Assembly: GCA_947311845.1 (NCBI GenBank)
Contig: CAMZMU010000096.1
Span: 12,913,043 to 12,977,042, forward strand
DNA: 64,000 nucleotides
Direction: 5' to 3'
DNA from: Poa pratensis
Taxonomy: Eukaryota; Streptophyta; Magnoliopsida; Poales; Poaceae
Made by a program: the position numbers and the translations under genes. The notes below the pieces were generated by a model. The model was not told where the DNA came from. It searched no databases and saw nothing but the letters and a program-made list of their open reading frames with translations. Shown one piece after another: positions 21,891 to 33,139 of this stretch; position 1 is the first letter of the stretch; each line of letters opens with the position of its first letter.

Positions 21891-22143
21891 TTTTCCGGTA
21901 GTGACAATAGCGTTTCCAACATGCTTACTGGGGCACCCAGCACAAAAACTGCACCCAGCACTAAGTCTGGCCCTCCCACCATGGTCCAGATTCATAGGAA
22001 GCAGCGTGGGAGTGCCGAACAGAAGTGGCAACTTCCTCCACGTCAGACTTTTTAGTCGGGTACCACACACGACAGCAACCTAGACACTCGCCACCGCCTA
22101 TCTTATCTCTCCCGTCCTCAAATCCTGTCCCACCTCACTGAGT

Positions 22144-22301
22144 CCCCCCCCCCCCCCCCCCCCCCCCCTCTCCCCGCGCGGCCACGCCTTTTTGATGCTG
22201 AAAGCTCGGTGGCGTTCCCATCCCTACCCTGCTACGGATGTCCCTCTCAGAGTCGTTTAGAAGGTCTCGCTTCCCCAGCCCCCCCCCCCCCCCCCCCCCC
22301 C
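22144..22301. repeat. Two poly(C) tracts (25 and 23 nt)
   Basis: C-runs at 22144-22168 and 22279-22301, about 110 bp apart, in an otherwise ordinary flank of the CACTA element. Confidence 0.9.
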
Positions 22302-22548
22302 GCGTGTGCGCGCTTTCACAGGCAGTATAATTTACTCCTCTGTTGTTTTTCGACCGGTCACTGTTTTTTCTCGACGGTGACGCTCATTCACTCACCGGAC
22401 ACACAGCTCCGGCAGGGCCACATCGCGCCCTCCCCACACACATGGTGTTCAATAATTTGCAAATATGTGTTTTTCCGAGATTTTTGCCTAGTCAAAGTTA
22501 GACGGAGTATTTGGTTGTTTGATTAATTCATTGTTTGATTGATAGGAT

Positions 22549-22775
22549 ATGGATAGCAACGATAATATGATGATGGCCGTGTTGTTCCAAGAGCAAGCCA
22601 TCGACGCTGTCGAGATTGATGCGCGCCTGATGATCATCATTTCTCATATTGGTTTACTAGGCGTGATGAATGAGGTGACATCCGAGTTTGCCAATTTTAC
22701 TTGCCATGAATGCGGAAATCCGTGACGAACAAACTCATAACCAAGTGTAAATGATCTAGTTAAAATCTATGCATG
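22549..22775 (+). mobile_element. PIF/Harbinger internal-deletion relic
   Basis: The ATG at 22549 opens MDSNDNMMMAVLFQEQA, resembling the start of grass Harbinger-type transposases. After about 50 codons it jumps to a segment that in another frame reads NAEIRDEQTHNQ, resembling the C-terminal end of such transposases. The DDE core is absent, so this is a deletion derivative. Recognition is by family memory; terminal repeats were not located. Confidence 0.5.
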
Positions 22776-24713
22776 GGCACGCAAAAAGTACTCCGAGCAA
22801 GAGTCTTGATTTCTTGAACATCTGTGATTTCTTTAAATTTGAATGGTATTACTTCTATCCTTCAATCGTTATGAAACTAATTTATGCATTTAGAACTATG
22901 TAGCATTGTAGCTTGCAGAAAAATATGGTAAAAAACTATTGGGAGAGCCTATTAGGAAGGTCGCTCAGTGACGGCAACGTGTATTGACGTGCTCAATAAC
23001 ACATGTCCAGTACCATCGGACCGTCTATTGAAAACGCCCGATGGAGATGCTGCTATATCACTTGCATCTTCCACGTATGTGCAGGCTCGTAAGTAAGTAG
23101 ATCGAAGTCACTTTAGCACTAGAATGCGAAGGCAGCCGGAGCGCATGCCACGGCTAAAGCCGTATTACCTGCGGCGCGGCAGCGATCACAGTAACCTGAT
23201 ACGATTCAGACGCATTTACGCAAGAAGGCCACCACCGTCAACAACCCACTGAGCTTGGCCATGATCACCTCGCTTGCGCTACTTGAATATGCATGCACCG
23301 TCGTCGTTTACATGGAACCATCGACCATAAAACCCATGTATTGCCTCCAACGTTAACTCAACTTGTTCCTACTCTCAACTGATCCATCATATATGGTGAC
23401 TTATATTAGAAGCTGGAGTAGATCATTTATCGTTGAAGAGGTTTTATTCACTACACTTACTACTCACTAGTCACTACAGTCATAGAGAGATCGAGCACTC
23501 GCAGGAAATCTGCTAGAGTTGTTCTAGGTTCGTGACCATTATACATTTGTACGTACTGCTTCCAGTGAGGCTAATCTCCATGTTAGGCTTTAGACTGTCA
23601 GCTCCACAACAAGGCAAGGCCAGGCGGGCAGCCTGATCTCCATGCATGCATACATATATCCTCCATATATATGTATATTCCCATTCACGGGCCAGGGAGC
23701 TCCCATTACGTTCTGCCGCCGGTCAAACCCTGCGCCGATCTCGGTCCTTCGACGGTGACGCCAGATTAATTAGCTCGCCGCCGGCCACATCCAGCTCTAG
23801 TCTAGCCCTACAGCTATAGCTAGACGCCCCAAACAGTTCGTCTCCGTCGCTAGCTGTACGTACATGCTACGTGTCGCCGCATGCATGCAGATTCAGCGGC
23901 TGCAACTTGCATTGCATTGCATGGCCCGACCTCCGACGGTCGATCCATCATGCATGCACAGCTGATCTGATCATCACAGAAGAAACAGCTAGCTAGAGCG
24001 TATTAAAAGCTACCGGCAGGGAAGGAGCATCTTCAGATCACTGCACACAGACACCACCGGCGCCGGCCCACCGGTTCATCATCGCACAACCGCTGTTGGG
24101 GCCGGCCGGACGGGCGTTGGCATGCATGTGCCCTACCACCACGCTACAGCGAGGGATGGTGGCACGGCGGTCTTGCGCCGGCCGGCCGGGGTGGATCCCC
24201 TCGATCTGCATGCGCCATGGGCACGCACTCTCTCCGCAGCTGCTGATGGCATGCATGCAATGATCCCGTACCAGCAGCCAGCCGTGGCCCATGGCCGATG
24301 GACCCCGGCCGGCGGCGGGCTGCTCCGAGATCCTCCAATGGCCGGCGACGGCGAATCCAATCAACGACCACGGAAATGTGCCTTGGCCCTTTGGGCGAAT
24401 TCTCTGTACATGCATGCCGCGGGCCTACATGTGGGCGATGGATCGACGCAACGATCGATCATGGGGCTGCACCTTGATTGATCGTGCGTGGGAAACGAGC
24501 GAGGTGGGGCGACCGTGAACTTGTTGGAGGTTACTAGTCGTGTAGCTTGTTGGAGTGTTTTGTGTCACGGAGGGTGCATGCTTGTATATGTTTTGCACCC
24601 GACCGGTGTTTACGTACAGCACTGGCAGGGTGATTTTGGTGGAGAGGTGAAAAGGAGCGTCAATTTCAAGATCTGATCCGTCGGCTCGATCTTTCAAATG
24701 AACTCACAAGATT
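22776..24713. other. Intergenic region rich in CATGCATG motifs
   Basis: No convincing gene. From about 23640 the sequence contains repeated CATGCATG (RY-type) motifs. A GC-rich part at 24030-24480 has overlapping open frames on both strands with no recognisable domain. Confidence 0.4.
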
Positions 24714-24790
24714 AGTGTGTGCGTGTCTGTTCGTGTATACGAGTGTACGCGATCGTCTGCGGTTGTGCTGTGTTTCGTAAAAAAAAATCG
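24714..24790 (+). mobile_element. Truncated LINE/SINE 3' tail
   Basis: GTGTGTGCGTGTCTGTTCG.. leading to CTGTGTTTCGT and an A-run resembles a common grass retroposon tail, also seen reversed at 40.77-41.05 kb. It is short, and no target duplication was identified. Confidence 0.45.
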
Positions 24791-25210
24791 CAGGATAAGT
24801 CGAACTTTACTGTGGCTTATCCTAAGGCAAGTAGGCAACACATTTTGTTGTATTTTTTCCTTCATAGCTAGTAAGCGTTATTGTCTTTTTTACCATGTCT
24901 ATGCATGCATGCTTTCTATATGTATGGACTTTATACTCACCCAAATACTGAAAGAAATATGTTGTTTTTGCTATGATATTAACAAAAAAACTATCATATT
25001 TACACCATATTCTGAAAATTGTAATTTGCGACTTTACCAGATCGAAAGCAAAATGTACCTCTCAGAAATATCTTCCGATTTTCTACCACTCAAAAAATAT
25101 CTCACAGTTTTATTCTACTAGAACATATCGATCCACGCATGTACACCACACTTTATATAACAGAATTGTACTCTTTTTTAAACATTAGCAGAGCCATAAG
25201 CTAACCTTGA

Positions 25211-25241
<31 letters not shown>

Positions 25242-26500
25242 AGTGTTGTAAAGTTCACGAGTGGGCAAAAAATATGACTAAATCAATAAGCAAGAAGAGT
25301 TATCACGCTTACTGTTTTTTCGCAAAATCTAAACGTTGGGGTGAATTAACCACCAAGCCCTCCATCCCCCTTTTTCTGTTTGTGTTTGATTGTTTAGACG
25401 AATGACTCCGGTCCATAACTTCAACTATACTGACCCCTAAGATGTGTCAACACCATTCGAGAAAAACTTGGCAATCCATGAATAAAACGGTCGGGGATCA
25501 ACACAATTATGCAACGCCCAGGACGGCCGGCAAGTAACCGACGAAGTGCACCGGCCAATGCGTACGGTGTGGTACCGCTCGCTATGTAGGTATGCGCGCT
25601 CGAGCGTACGTACGTGCAGCAGCAGCCGGCAAGACCCGGGTGCTGCGCTGCGCGTCGCCGGCGGCTTGCCTGCCGGTGCATGCTTCAGGCCAGGGTCACC
25701 GCCGGTGGACGGCTCTGCAGCACGCCCGGCCGTTACCTAACGAACGCTTCACCAAACCTTAACAATGAATTCCCTACCACCGGTGGCTGTGTTGGTGAAC
25801 CTGACCACACCCGCCAAATGGACGGCGTTCTTACTGAAGAACGAGATGCCAGCGTTTCAGTGTAATACATTTACATTTGGCAGCCGAATCCTCGTGCCGA
25901 TCGAAACACTGACACCACGTACAAGTGATGATAGTGGTAAGAGGGAAATGGCAAACTGCAAGCCGTGCCCACGGGTAAGCCGATTCAATTAACACGGCAC
26001 CAGACTGAAGCATGCAGGGATCAGCCTGCAGGGATGGACGCCCAGCAAGGCTGATGAAGCTTTCACTGCTACTTTGGCCCAGGCAATCTGACGTAGTACT
26101 CCAGTAATCTATCGATCGATGCGACAAACGGTGGTCACATAAAACACAGTACCAATATGGAAGCAGCAGATTAAATGGCAACCTAGGCACGCAGGTACCC
26201 GGTGGGTGGCCCGTAAGCAGGTACAGGAGGGTACAATCAGCATCATATCTTTTACTACAGGTCATTCAACAATTAGCGCACAATCAAAAAGATTCCGGTG
26301 CTCAATGCGTAGCTACACGGTCACGGTGGTCCGCGTCGACGTCTCCTGGGACTCACAACTAGTAGTACCGTCTCCATGCTCGGTTCGACCGAGCTCTATG
26401 ACGATTTCTGGAGTTCACACGAAAGGAAGGGTTTAGATGTGTAATCAGGTGCAGCCAATGTTTTTACAACAGAGTATAGATAGACATGGTGCAGTGCTCA
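24791..26500. other. Intergenic / 3' side of the CFAP20 gene; poly(G) at 25214-25241
   Basis: A 28-nt G-run lies at 25214-25241. The final short exon and 3'UTR of the CFAP20 gene (minus strand) should lie somewhere between about 25.8 and 26.5 kb but could not be fixed. Nothing else was recognised. Confidence 0.4.
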
Positions 26501-26867
26501 CTTGGATCGGAAGGTAGAGCTTGAACTCGGCCGGCAGCTCCTCCTCCGAGTAGAGGCGGTCCGAGAAGTAAACTCTGCGGAGCCGGCAGTTTGCGTGACC
26601 TGCACTCGTAGTGTCTCGACGTAGTTTGTGCCGTAGGCTCTCTTCGTCAGGTCGGCGAGATTCAACTGAATGTTGTTCCACGCATCGTCGAGCTTCAATG
26701 GCATTGTGCAAATATATGGCTTTACCCTTGTGACAGACTGGAAAAGGAGTGTGCGTTACTACAAGTTAGTTCACACTGGTTGAAAAAAAAAAGTGTAGAC
26801 ACAACTATCTATGCATTTAAAATTTCATGAAACAGTGCAAGAAAAGCATGCGGGGCAGAATTGAAAA

Positions 26868-29745
26868 TAAATCACTTCAAACACTGCGTGCATTATTATA
26901 TATATAATAAAACTGCATATAGGGCTCAGACCATCACAATGCACATTTTTTCACAACCAGATCATACAAGAATGTTATGATAAAAAAACTGCATATGCAC
27001 ACGTCCATGGGCCATTTGTGCCAATGAGAGCCGGAATAGGCATTACACATAAGCATGAATTAACAAATATAAAAAAGAAATGAGGTGAAGCTGATCAGCC
27101 TGGGAATGGTGCGGCTTCATTTGGTTAGTTTGGTGCGGGTTTGTGATTGGTTTGTTCTGGGTTGGGCCGTAATGGATGGAACGGAAAAACGGACCGGGGC
27201 GGTGCGGGTCCAGCAAAATTACGGTGCGGTGCGGTGCGGCGCGGCTTGATCTTGAACGGGTCGAACCCGCGGGTTCAACCCGCACCTTCGGCCCGACGCG
27301 GCACCGAAGAGGCTAAGTCCTTCGTCCCCGACCCCGACCACGACTCACGCGGAGGGTTTCTTGCGCCGGCGCCGCCGCCGCCTTACACTGCCGCGGCCGT
27401 CCATCTCCGCCGCCGACGTGCACCACCCCCCGCGATCCTGCTGATCTCCTCCTCCCTCTCCCGTGCTAGTGCCAGCGCCAACACATCTCTCGCCATGGAC
27501 GCTCCAACCCATTGAGACACTGCCAGTCTCGGGAGCCTCATCTACGGCCCTGAGGGGCGCCGGCCGCTGACAGTGAGCTCTTCTGACCCTCGCTCCCCTG
27601 TGCTAGCTGCTAATTTTTTTGTATGGAGTTAGAGCCTGCTGCCCGTCCATGGGGGAGAGCAACCTTTCTTTCTTTTACTACTCAGATGAGATAAGCTTTT
27701 GATCCACTATTCGGGGAAAATTAGTGAAACAAGGATCTAACCTTGTTTTTGTGGTCATTTGGAGGTACAATAGATAGATTTGGGTGTCTGCTTTCTCTTT
27801 AGTTGCAGTAGTTACTCGGGTGAAATTAGCTGAATTACTTGTGATTTCTGATGCTTTAGCATCTAGTGTGTTTCTTGCAGCTAAGATGGTTTCAGGAATT
27901 GTTCGGTTCTTGTAGAATTAATCCCCTAGAGTGCTTTAAACTTCTTGATTTGTGGTGCTAGTGGTTACCATTGCAGGAAAATATTATTTTGAGAACTTTA
28001 ATTATAGTACTACAAAGTCAGGAATAAATTTCAGTTTACACATGCATGCTCATACTAATAAATTGCAGTTTGTAATGTCATCATAGAATTCATAGAATAC
28101 TGCTCACGCGTTTCAGAGAAGCTCATGTACTGCTGTAGCATATCTTCAGGTCCAAGCTTAGCAGGAAGTGCAAGCTCAGCAGGAGGTCCAAGCTCAGGGC
28201 ATGATGCTTAGATCGTCCACATGCCCTGTCCTTGATTCAGATTCACCAGTCTTTGTACATGCTTCAATGGTTAGTACAAATACATATCAGATGCGTTTCA
28301 GTTTCTACTAGTAGTTGCTGGGTCATTTCCTGATGTCCACTAGTAGTTGCTGGTACATTATTCAGACTTTAGTCATTTGTCTCACTGGTAATCTTGGCTG
28401 GACCAAATAAAGTATTATTGATTTCTGTGTATATATGTATATCTTGGCAAGTTTGAGTCTAAACTTGGTACTGTGTGTTATTTGCTAATTTATACACATG
28501 CTCTGTCCTTGATTCAGATGGTTAGTACAGATACATATCAAATGTGTTTCATTTTCTACTAGTAGTTGCTGGGTCATTATTCAGATATTATTCATTGTCT
28601 CGCTAGAGATTTTGTGCATCTGTTTAGCAAGCTGTACTCGTTTCTAGGCACTTGGTTCTTCTTGAATGCAAATAAGATTTTGTACTCAAGTTTAGGACTG
28701 CTGTAGCTTTCGTACTCAAGTTTAGCACTATTGTAGCTTTGCTTTGTACAGGGTTTAGTTGAACTGTACCTTGATAAACAATTTTAAAGCTGTTTGAACA
28801 AACTCGATGTTGCTTTTTGCAGGAAAGCTCATGAATGTTGTAGTCCAACAACGATGAAATGGTGATGATGAAGATTGACTGACATTACTACCCACTAGAA
28901 TGTTGCTATTGTGTTTCCATTTTGTTCATCAAAACCTGCCCTGTATGGAGAAATTCTACTTGTTCTGTTCAGCTGTGTTTCCATTAGATTTTCATTATGG
29001 ACTTATTTTATATTTAATGTGTGTGGAGATGTCCGTTATTTTTGGTAATCTGGTATATATATATTTTTTTGGTAATCTGATATATATTTTTTTTTCTAGT
29101 GTACATAAAATCCACACTGACCAGTCTATGTACTGTTCATGTCTGTATATGGCGAGCAGCCATGGATCGACTAGTCGTCAGATTTTTTTTTTTAGTCATC
29201 GACTTTTATTTTTGATCTTAGGAAAAATAATTTTCACAAACGAGCTAGCTGATAGAGCAGGCAGCGTCCAGCGCAGGAGCGCAGCTATGCAGAAACCACG
29301 GGCTGAACCCGCGGGTTCGATCCGCAATTTCCGTCCGGTGCGGTGCGGGTGCGGCCGGAATCTTGACGCGGTGCGGTGCAGTGCGGGAATACGAAGTTGA
29401 TTTTTGGTGTGGGCCGGACTGGGGTATTGATACAATAGTAATCGGTGTGGGGCGGATGAGGGGCGGGATTCGGCCCATTCCCAGGCTGAGAAGCTGATGA
29501 GCTCAAGCTAGAGTATACTACTTTTTGCGCAAATATAATAAGACATATTTAAAACTACACTAGAAAAGAAATCACTTCAAACATTGCAAGCGTTATATAT
29601 AGTGCATCAAAGGGGGCAAAGTAGGGGTCAGACCATCACAATGCACATTTTTCACAACCAGATCATACACAAATGTACAAAAACTGCATATGCACACCAT
29701 ATGTCCATCTGTGCCAATCAGTGCAGGAACAAGCATACAGATTAG
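26868..29745. repeat. Direct duplication of a ~190-bp intron segment flanking the hAT element
   Basis: 26868-27060 and 29567-29745 share ATCACTTCAAACA, CAGACCATCACAATGCACAT and AACTGCATATGCACAC in the same order, with moderate divergence. The hAT element lies between them, just after the first copy. Confidence 0.75.
27087..29497. mobile_element. hAT-type transposon, 2395 bp, with 8-bp TSD
   Basis: GAAGCTGA at 27087-27094 and 29490-29497 flanks 27095-29489. The ends are inverted (TCAGCCTGGGAATG at the left, CATTCCCAGGCTGA at the right). Subterminal regions share GCGGTGCGG runs and GAACCCGCGGGTTC palindromes. No transposase frame is evident, so it is non-autonomous. The interior has a 5'UTR-like CG-rich block (27.3-27.5 kb) and a partial internal duplication (TCTACTAGTAGTTGCTGGGTC near 28306 and 28554), possibly captured gene sequence. 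Confidence 0.85.
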
Positions 29746-30493
29746 AAGACTTGCCAGTGGTAATGTTTTGTCAATGCTATGAACAACCTGTAGTTTCATT
29801 CTTTATTGTGAACTTTCATGTCTTCTACTGTTGAGCTGCAAAATAAAACTGAGACTCCACATACCCACTTTTAAAACCCACGCTCCGTCACTACCAGCAG
29901 CGTCAACGGCAGCACTCCGGGAATGTAGTGAAAGAGGCTATATTCAGAAATGCATCTAGTCGTGTAATAAAAAAAATGTTAGACAAGATGGGTGCCCAAC
30001 TGAGTTGGGTAACACTATGGGTTCAGGCAGGGTCTATTCATGACCCATGGGTAGGGTCACGGGCGGGTGAAGGACCCAATGAGGGCTTTGGCTTTGAGCA
30101 TGGGTCTGGTAAAGGTCGACTCACCCGACTTGATATCTCTAGCGGCGCTGCGCACCCTCAAGCGCGGTAGCAGAGCCATTATTTAAAAAATGGGTGCGTG
30201 GAGTTACAACTATTTTTTTCAGCACAACAATGTGAGACGTGAACTACAAGTCGTTCATAGAAGTGACAACGAAACTAACACTGCGAAGTCTTTTAGCGAA
30301 CCAATGCAAATTGTAGCTTAAATTCGACTGAATTCTATGGATCAATAAAACTAAGGATAATTCTTTATTGACAATTGGCGAGAATCAGAAATCAAGAAGA
30401 ACCAAAATACAAAAACTCATGGTGATAGCATGAAGTTATCAACCAGAAGAACAGGATGAGGGGATCGGTGAAGGAACCGATAAAAATCTAATA

Positions 30494-30636
30494 CTCCCTC
30501 CGCACCAAAATATAAGATGTTTTAGATAATTCAATATGGACTACATACCGGATGAAATGAGTGAATCTACAAACTAATACACGTCTAGGTACATCCGCTG
30601 AAAAAATGCTAAAACATCTTATATTTTGTACGGAGG
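30494..30636. mobile_element. Stowaway MITE in the third CFAP20 intron
   Basis: CTCCCTCCGCACCAAAATAT at the left and ATATTTTGTACGGAGG at the right are inverted and flanked by TA. Length is 143 bp. Confidence 0.85.
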
Positions 30637-32970
30637 TATTAGATAAGTCATAAACAGGTATTAGATAGTCATAAACACCTGGTATACTCTACTAATAGAA
30701 AAACACAAATACAATCACAGATCTTACACACCTGAAAGTTTGATGCTCGAAATCGCCGCGGACATTCTTGTCATCCAAGACATGGACCTCAAATGTGAAG
30801 TATTTCTTAAGATTCTTCACAACGAGGGCAAGAAATGGAAGCTTAAATCCAAGAGTGGCAGCAGGGTCAGCTGGGCAAGTGATGTAGGTTGATTGTACAT
30901 TTGATCCAATAATTTCAAGTACGTTAGACTGGATATCTTCATCCTGAGGTCTTTTGATGTGTCCATCCACAACTGCATGACAGACAGGTATTAAGTAATA
31001 GAACATGGCATGCTTCATCAGGATGGAAATAATCAAATAAGCACATTTAGTAAAATGGTACTCGTACAAGACATCACAAACGAATCACAAGTATATTTCC
31101 AGCAGCACAAGCTAAGCTACATCCTGAAACACATGAACTGGCCAACAGATCTCGAAAGTAAGATGCAAATAATCAGAGCAGCGCATTTGAAAAAATGACA
31201 TGTACATCACAACTAATCACGATGGCATTATTTAATTTCCAGCAGCACAAGCTAAGTTACAACATAAAGCACAATAGCACATACACTGACACAACATCCT
31301 CGAAAGAAAGTCTATGGTCCTCCACGGCTCCACTGCGTACCACAAACTATACATAGACTATCAACAGCTACTCACAAGTCAAATTACCATAGTAAAGTGA
31401 GGTTCAAGTCTCATAAATGTATTAGCATGAAGAGAGGCAGAATGTTCCACCCCAAATAATCAATACAAGGTGTTCAGCAAAGAAAATTAGGTAATCTCAA
31501 TCAGCAACTGCAAAAGCTCACATAGTTAAACTTCAACATAGCCAACAGGCGATAGATAGTCTTAGACAGTATTTGATGTCTAACTCACACTAACATAAAG
31601 AAACGTGCAACGTAAGTAAAGAACTTGCCAATCTGCCTGCTATAATCAGAAGCCGATAATGATGTACGTTTTAAAGATTGAGAAAGTATCTACAGCATAG
31701 GAATGGTAGAAACTGAACATTAGAGAACCCCAAGCATGATTGACTCACCTTCCTTGTCCCATATCTGCAATGGCTTGGTCCTGATTAAATGACAAAGGAA
31801 AAAATACAACACATGAGATATCCAAACTAAGAAAAGAAAGCATTTGAACAATTAAACCAATAGAAGGCCACCACACTACATACCCGAGGCTGTACAGAAT
31901 TGACAGAAACCCGGACTGGAATGTATTCTTAAACATTTTTCTCCAAGCTTGTAAGACCAACTGAACTGCACAACATTAGACAGGAGAAAATGAGACAACC
32001 TTTCAAACATGTATTAGTTACGGGGGCGGGGATGGAATAAACGCTGACATTCATCACAACAGTTTACAAACAGTTCAATACACAATTTCATTGTATTGAT
32101 CACCGGCCATTCATCAATTTGTTCAGTTAACCTTGGCAGGTAAGTTAGTGTATCACACATTGCATATTTTTCTAGTTAACCAATATAATCAAAGATTTCC
32201 CAAGAACTACCTATCAAACAGTCAAGAAAAAAGCCCCCACATATGCACTTGTCAACGGTTCTCGCTAGACAAACATGGATCTATGAAGTTGAGCGTGTGG
32301 GGTTTAACTGGACCCTACTTTTTGGAATATAAAACCTACTGTTAACATCATTTTTGGTTTATCCTTCAGCCAGCTTGCTGGAGCACCGCTGCTGCCTGCA
32401 CCTCCAGCCAACTAATTAGTGGAGTCAAGTATCACAGATTCATTCCATCGTCGATCTCCTACCCCCTAATCCCTCTCAATATCATCTCAAACACCTAGGT
32501 CTAGGGTGGGTATTAGAGGAGAAGAGAAGATGGGGGGAGGAGAGGGGTGGGGTTTACCTGACCTCCTCCCCTTCCGACCGTGCTCCTCTGTTCTAGCTGC
32601 CGGAGGGATGCGAGCGGACAAGTTGGATCAGTAGGTACCACGCACCACACGAATCGTACACTAACCGGACGTACAGAACGAAATATCAGGAATCGATTAC
32701 TCGCGGAGCAGAACGGCTCCTGGAACAATCCATCCAAGCAAGCTAAGCTAGGGCTCCTTTACCAAAACGAGCAGAGATCGTACGGGGCACCCCACGCCGG
32801 TCCAATCGAGCGCGAGGATGTGGGTGGCGGTGGCAGCGGCGATGGGGAGCGGGGGAGGAGTTCTTGGCGGCGCGTGCTTTGGCGCCGTGTGCGGTGGCGA
32901 GGCGAGGCGAGGAGGTGTTCCTTCCACGGCCTCGAGGTCGAATAGACGAGCCGGCGAGCCGCCGGGAGAC

Positions 32971-32983
32971 GGGGGGGGGGGGG
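32971..32983. repeat. Poly(G) tract in the GC-rich region upstream of CFAP20
   Basis: A run of 13 G within a GC-rich block (32.75-33.0 kb) that probably holds the CFAP20 promoter. Open frames on both strands here look compositional. Confidence 0.7.
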
Positions 32984-33139
32984 TTATGGGCTCGGGCCTC
33001 GGGCTCTTCGTCCTCATAAGGGCTAAATGGGCCACTAATGGGCCAGTAAACTGCGATGGGCTGGAGAGGCCAGGTGCTCCGCGGACAGAGAAAGAGCAAT
33101 GAAGCGCTACAAGAGAAAAAAGCTGCCCCGTGCGTACTT

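Larger units (their letters stand above)
8909..21903 (-). mobile_element. Structurally complete 13.0-kb CACTA (En/Spm-type) transposon
   Basis: The left end is CACTACCGGAAA at 8909; the right end is the inverse TTTCCGGTAGTG ending at 21903. The flanking trinucleotide ACA (8906-8908 and 21904-21906) is the 3-bp target duplication typical of CACTA elements. Dense subterminal repeats of GCCGTG/CACGGC lie in both orientations at 8928-9500 and 21418-21890, the presumed binding sites of the TnpA-like protein. Inside, both genes read on the minus strand: transposase (about 13.0-16.66 kb) and accessory ORF (10.2-12.7 kb). Further interior features are a hairpin, GC-rich duplication, 353-bp tandem array and captured fragment. 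Removing the element rejoins a plausible empty site across 8908/21907. Confidence 0.92.
26502..32720 (-). pseudogene. CFAP20: CFAP20 / BUG22 family gene, four coding exons seen, two 1-bp frameshifts
   Basis: Coding exons on the minus strand are 31936-31884 (MFKNTFQSGFLSILYSL), 31780-31749, a 32-nt exon (KPLQIWDK), 30972-30732 ([29 protein letters not shown]) and 26737-26502 ([15 protein letters not shown] in family terms; [15 protein letters not shown]). A 5'UTR exon probably ends at 32558. Together they cover about 188 of the family's ~193 residues; the last few lie in an unlocated exon after the donor at 26501. The frame needs one extra base near 30755 and one near 26586, each in a short C run. 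CFAP20 is highly conserved and associates with ciliary or other microtubules; seed plants retain it despite lacking cilia. The third intron holds a hAT element and a Stowaway MITE. This is either a pseudogene or a gene with sequencing indels. Confidence 0.88.

Noticed and set aside
24038..24518. Candidate small gene with 120-125-aa frames on both strands
   Set aside because: Mutually overlapping frames, no domain and no splice or start context; GC-driven.
25831..26265. 144-aa minus-strand frame downstream of CFAP20
   Set aside because: No domain and ordinary composition; more likely 3'UTR or intergenic.
32580..33102. Possible divergent gene starting MWVAVAAAMGSGGG
   Set aside because: It overlaps the probable CFAP20 promoter and 5'UTR, has no recognisable domain, and no downstream exons were found.
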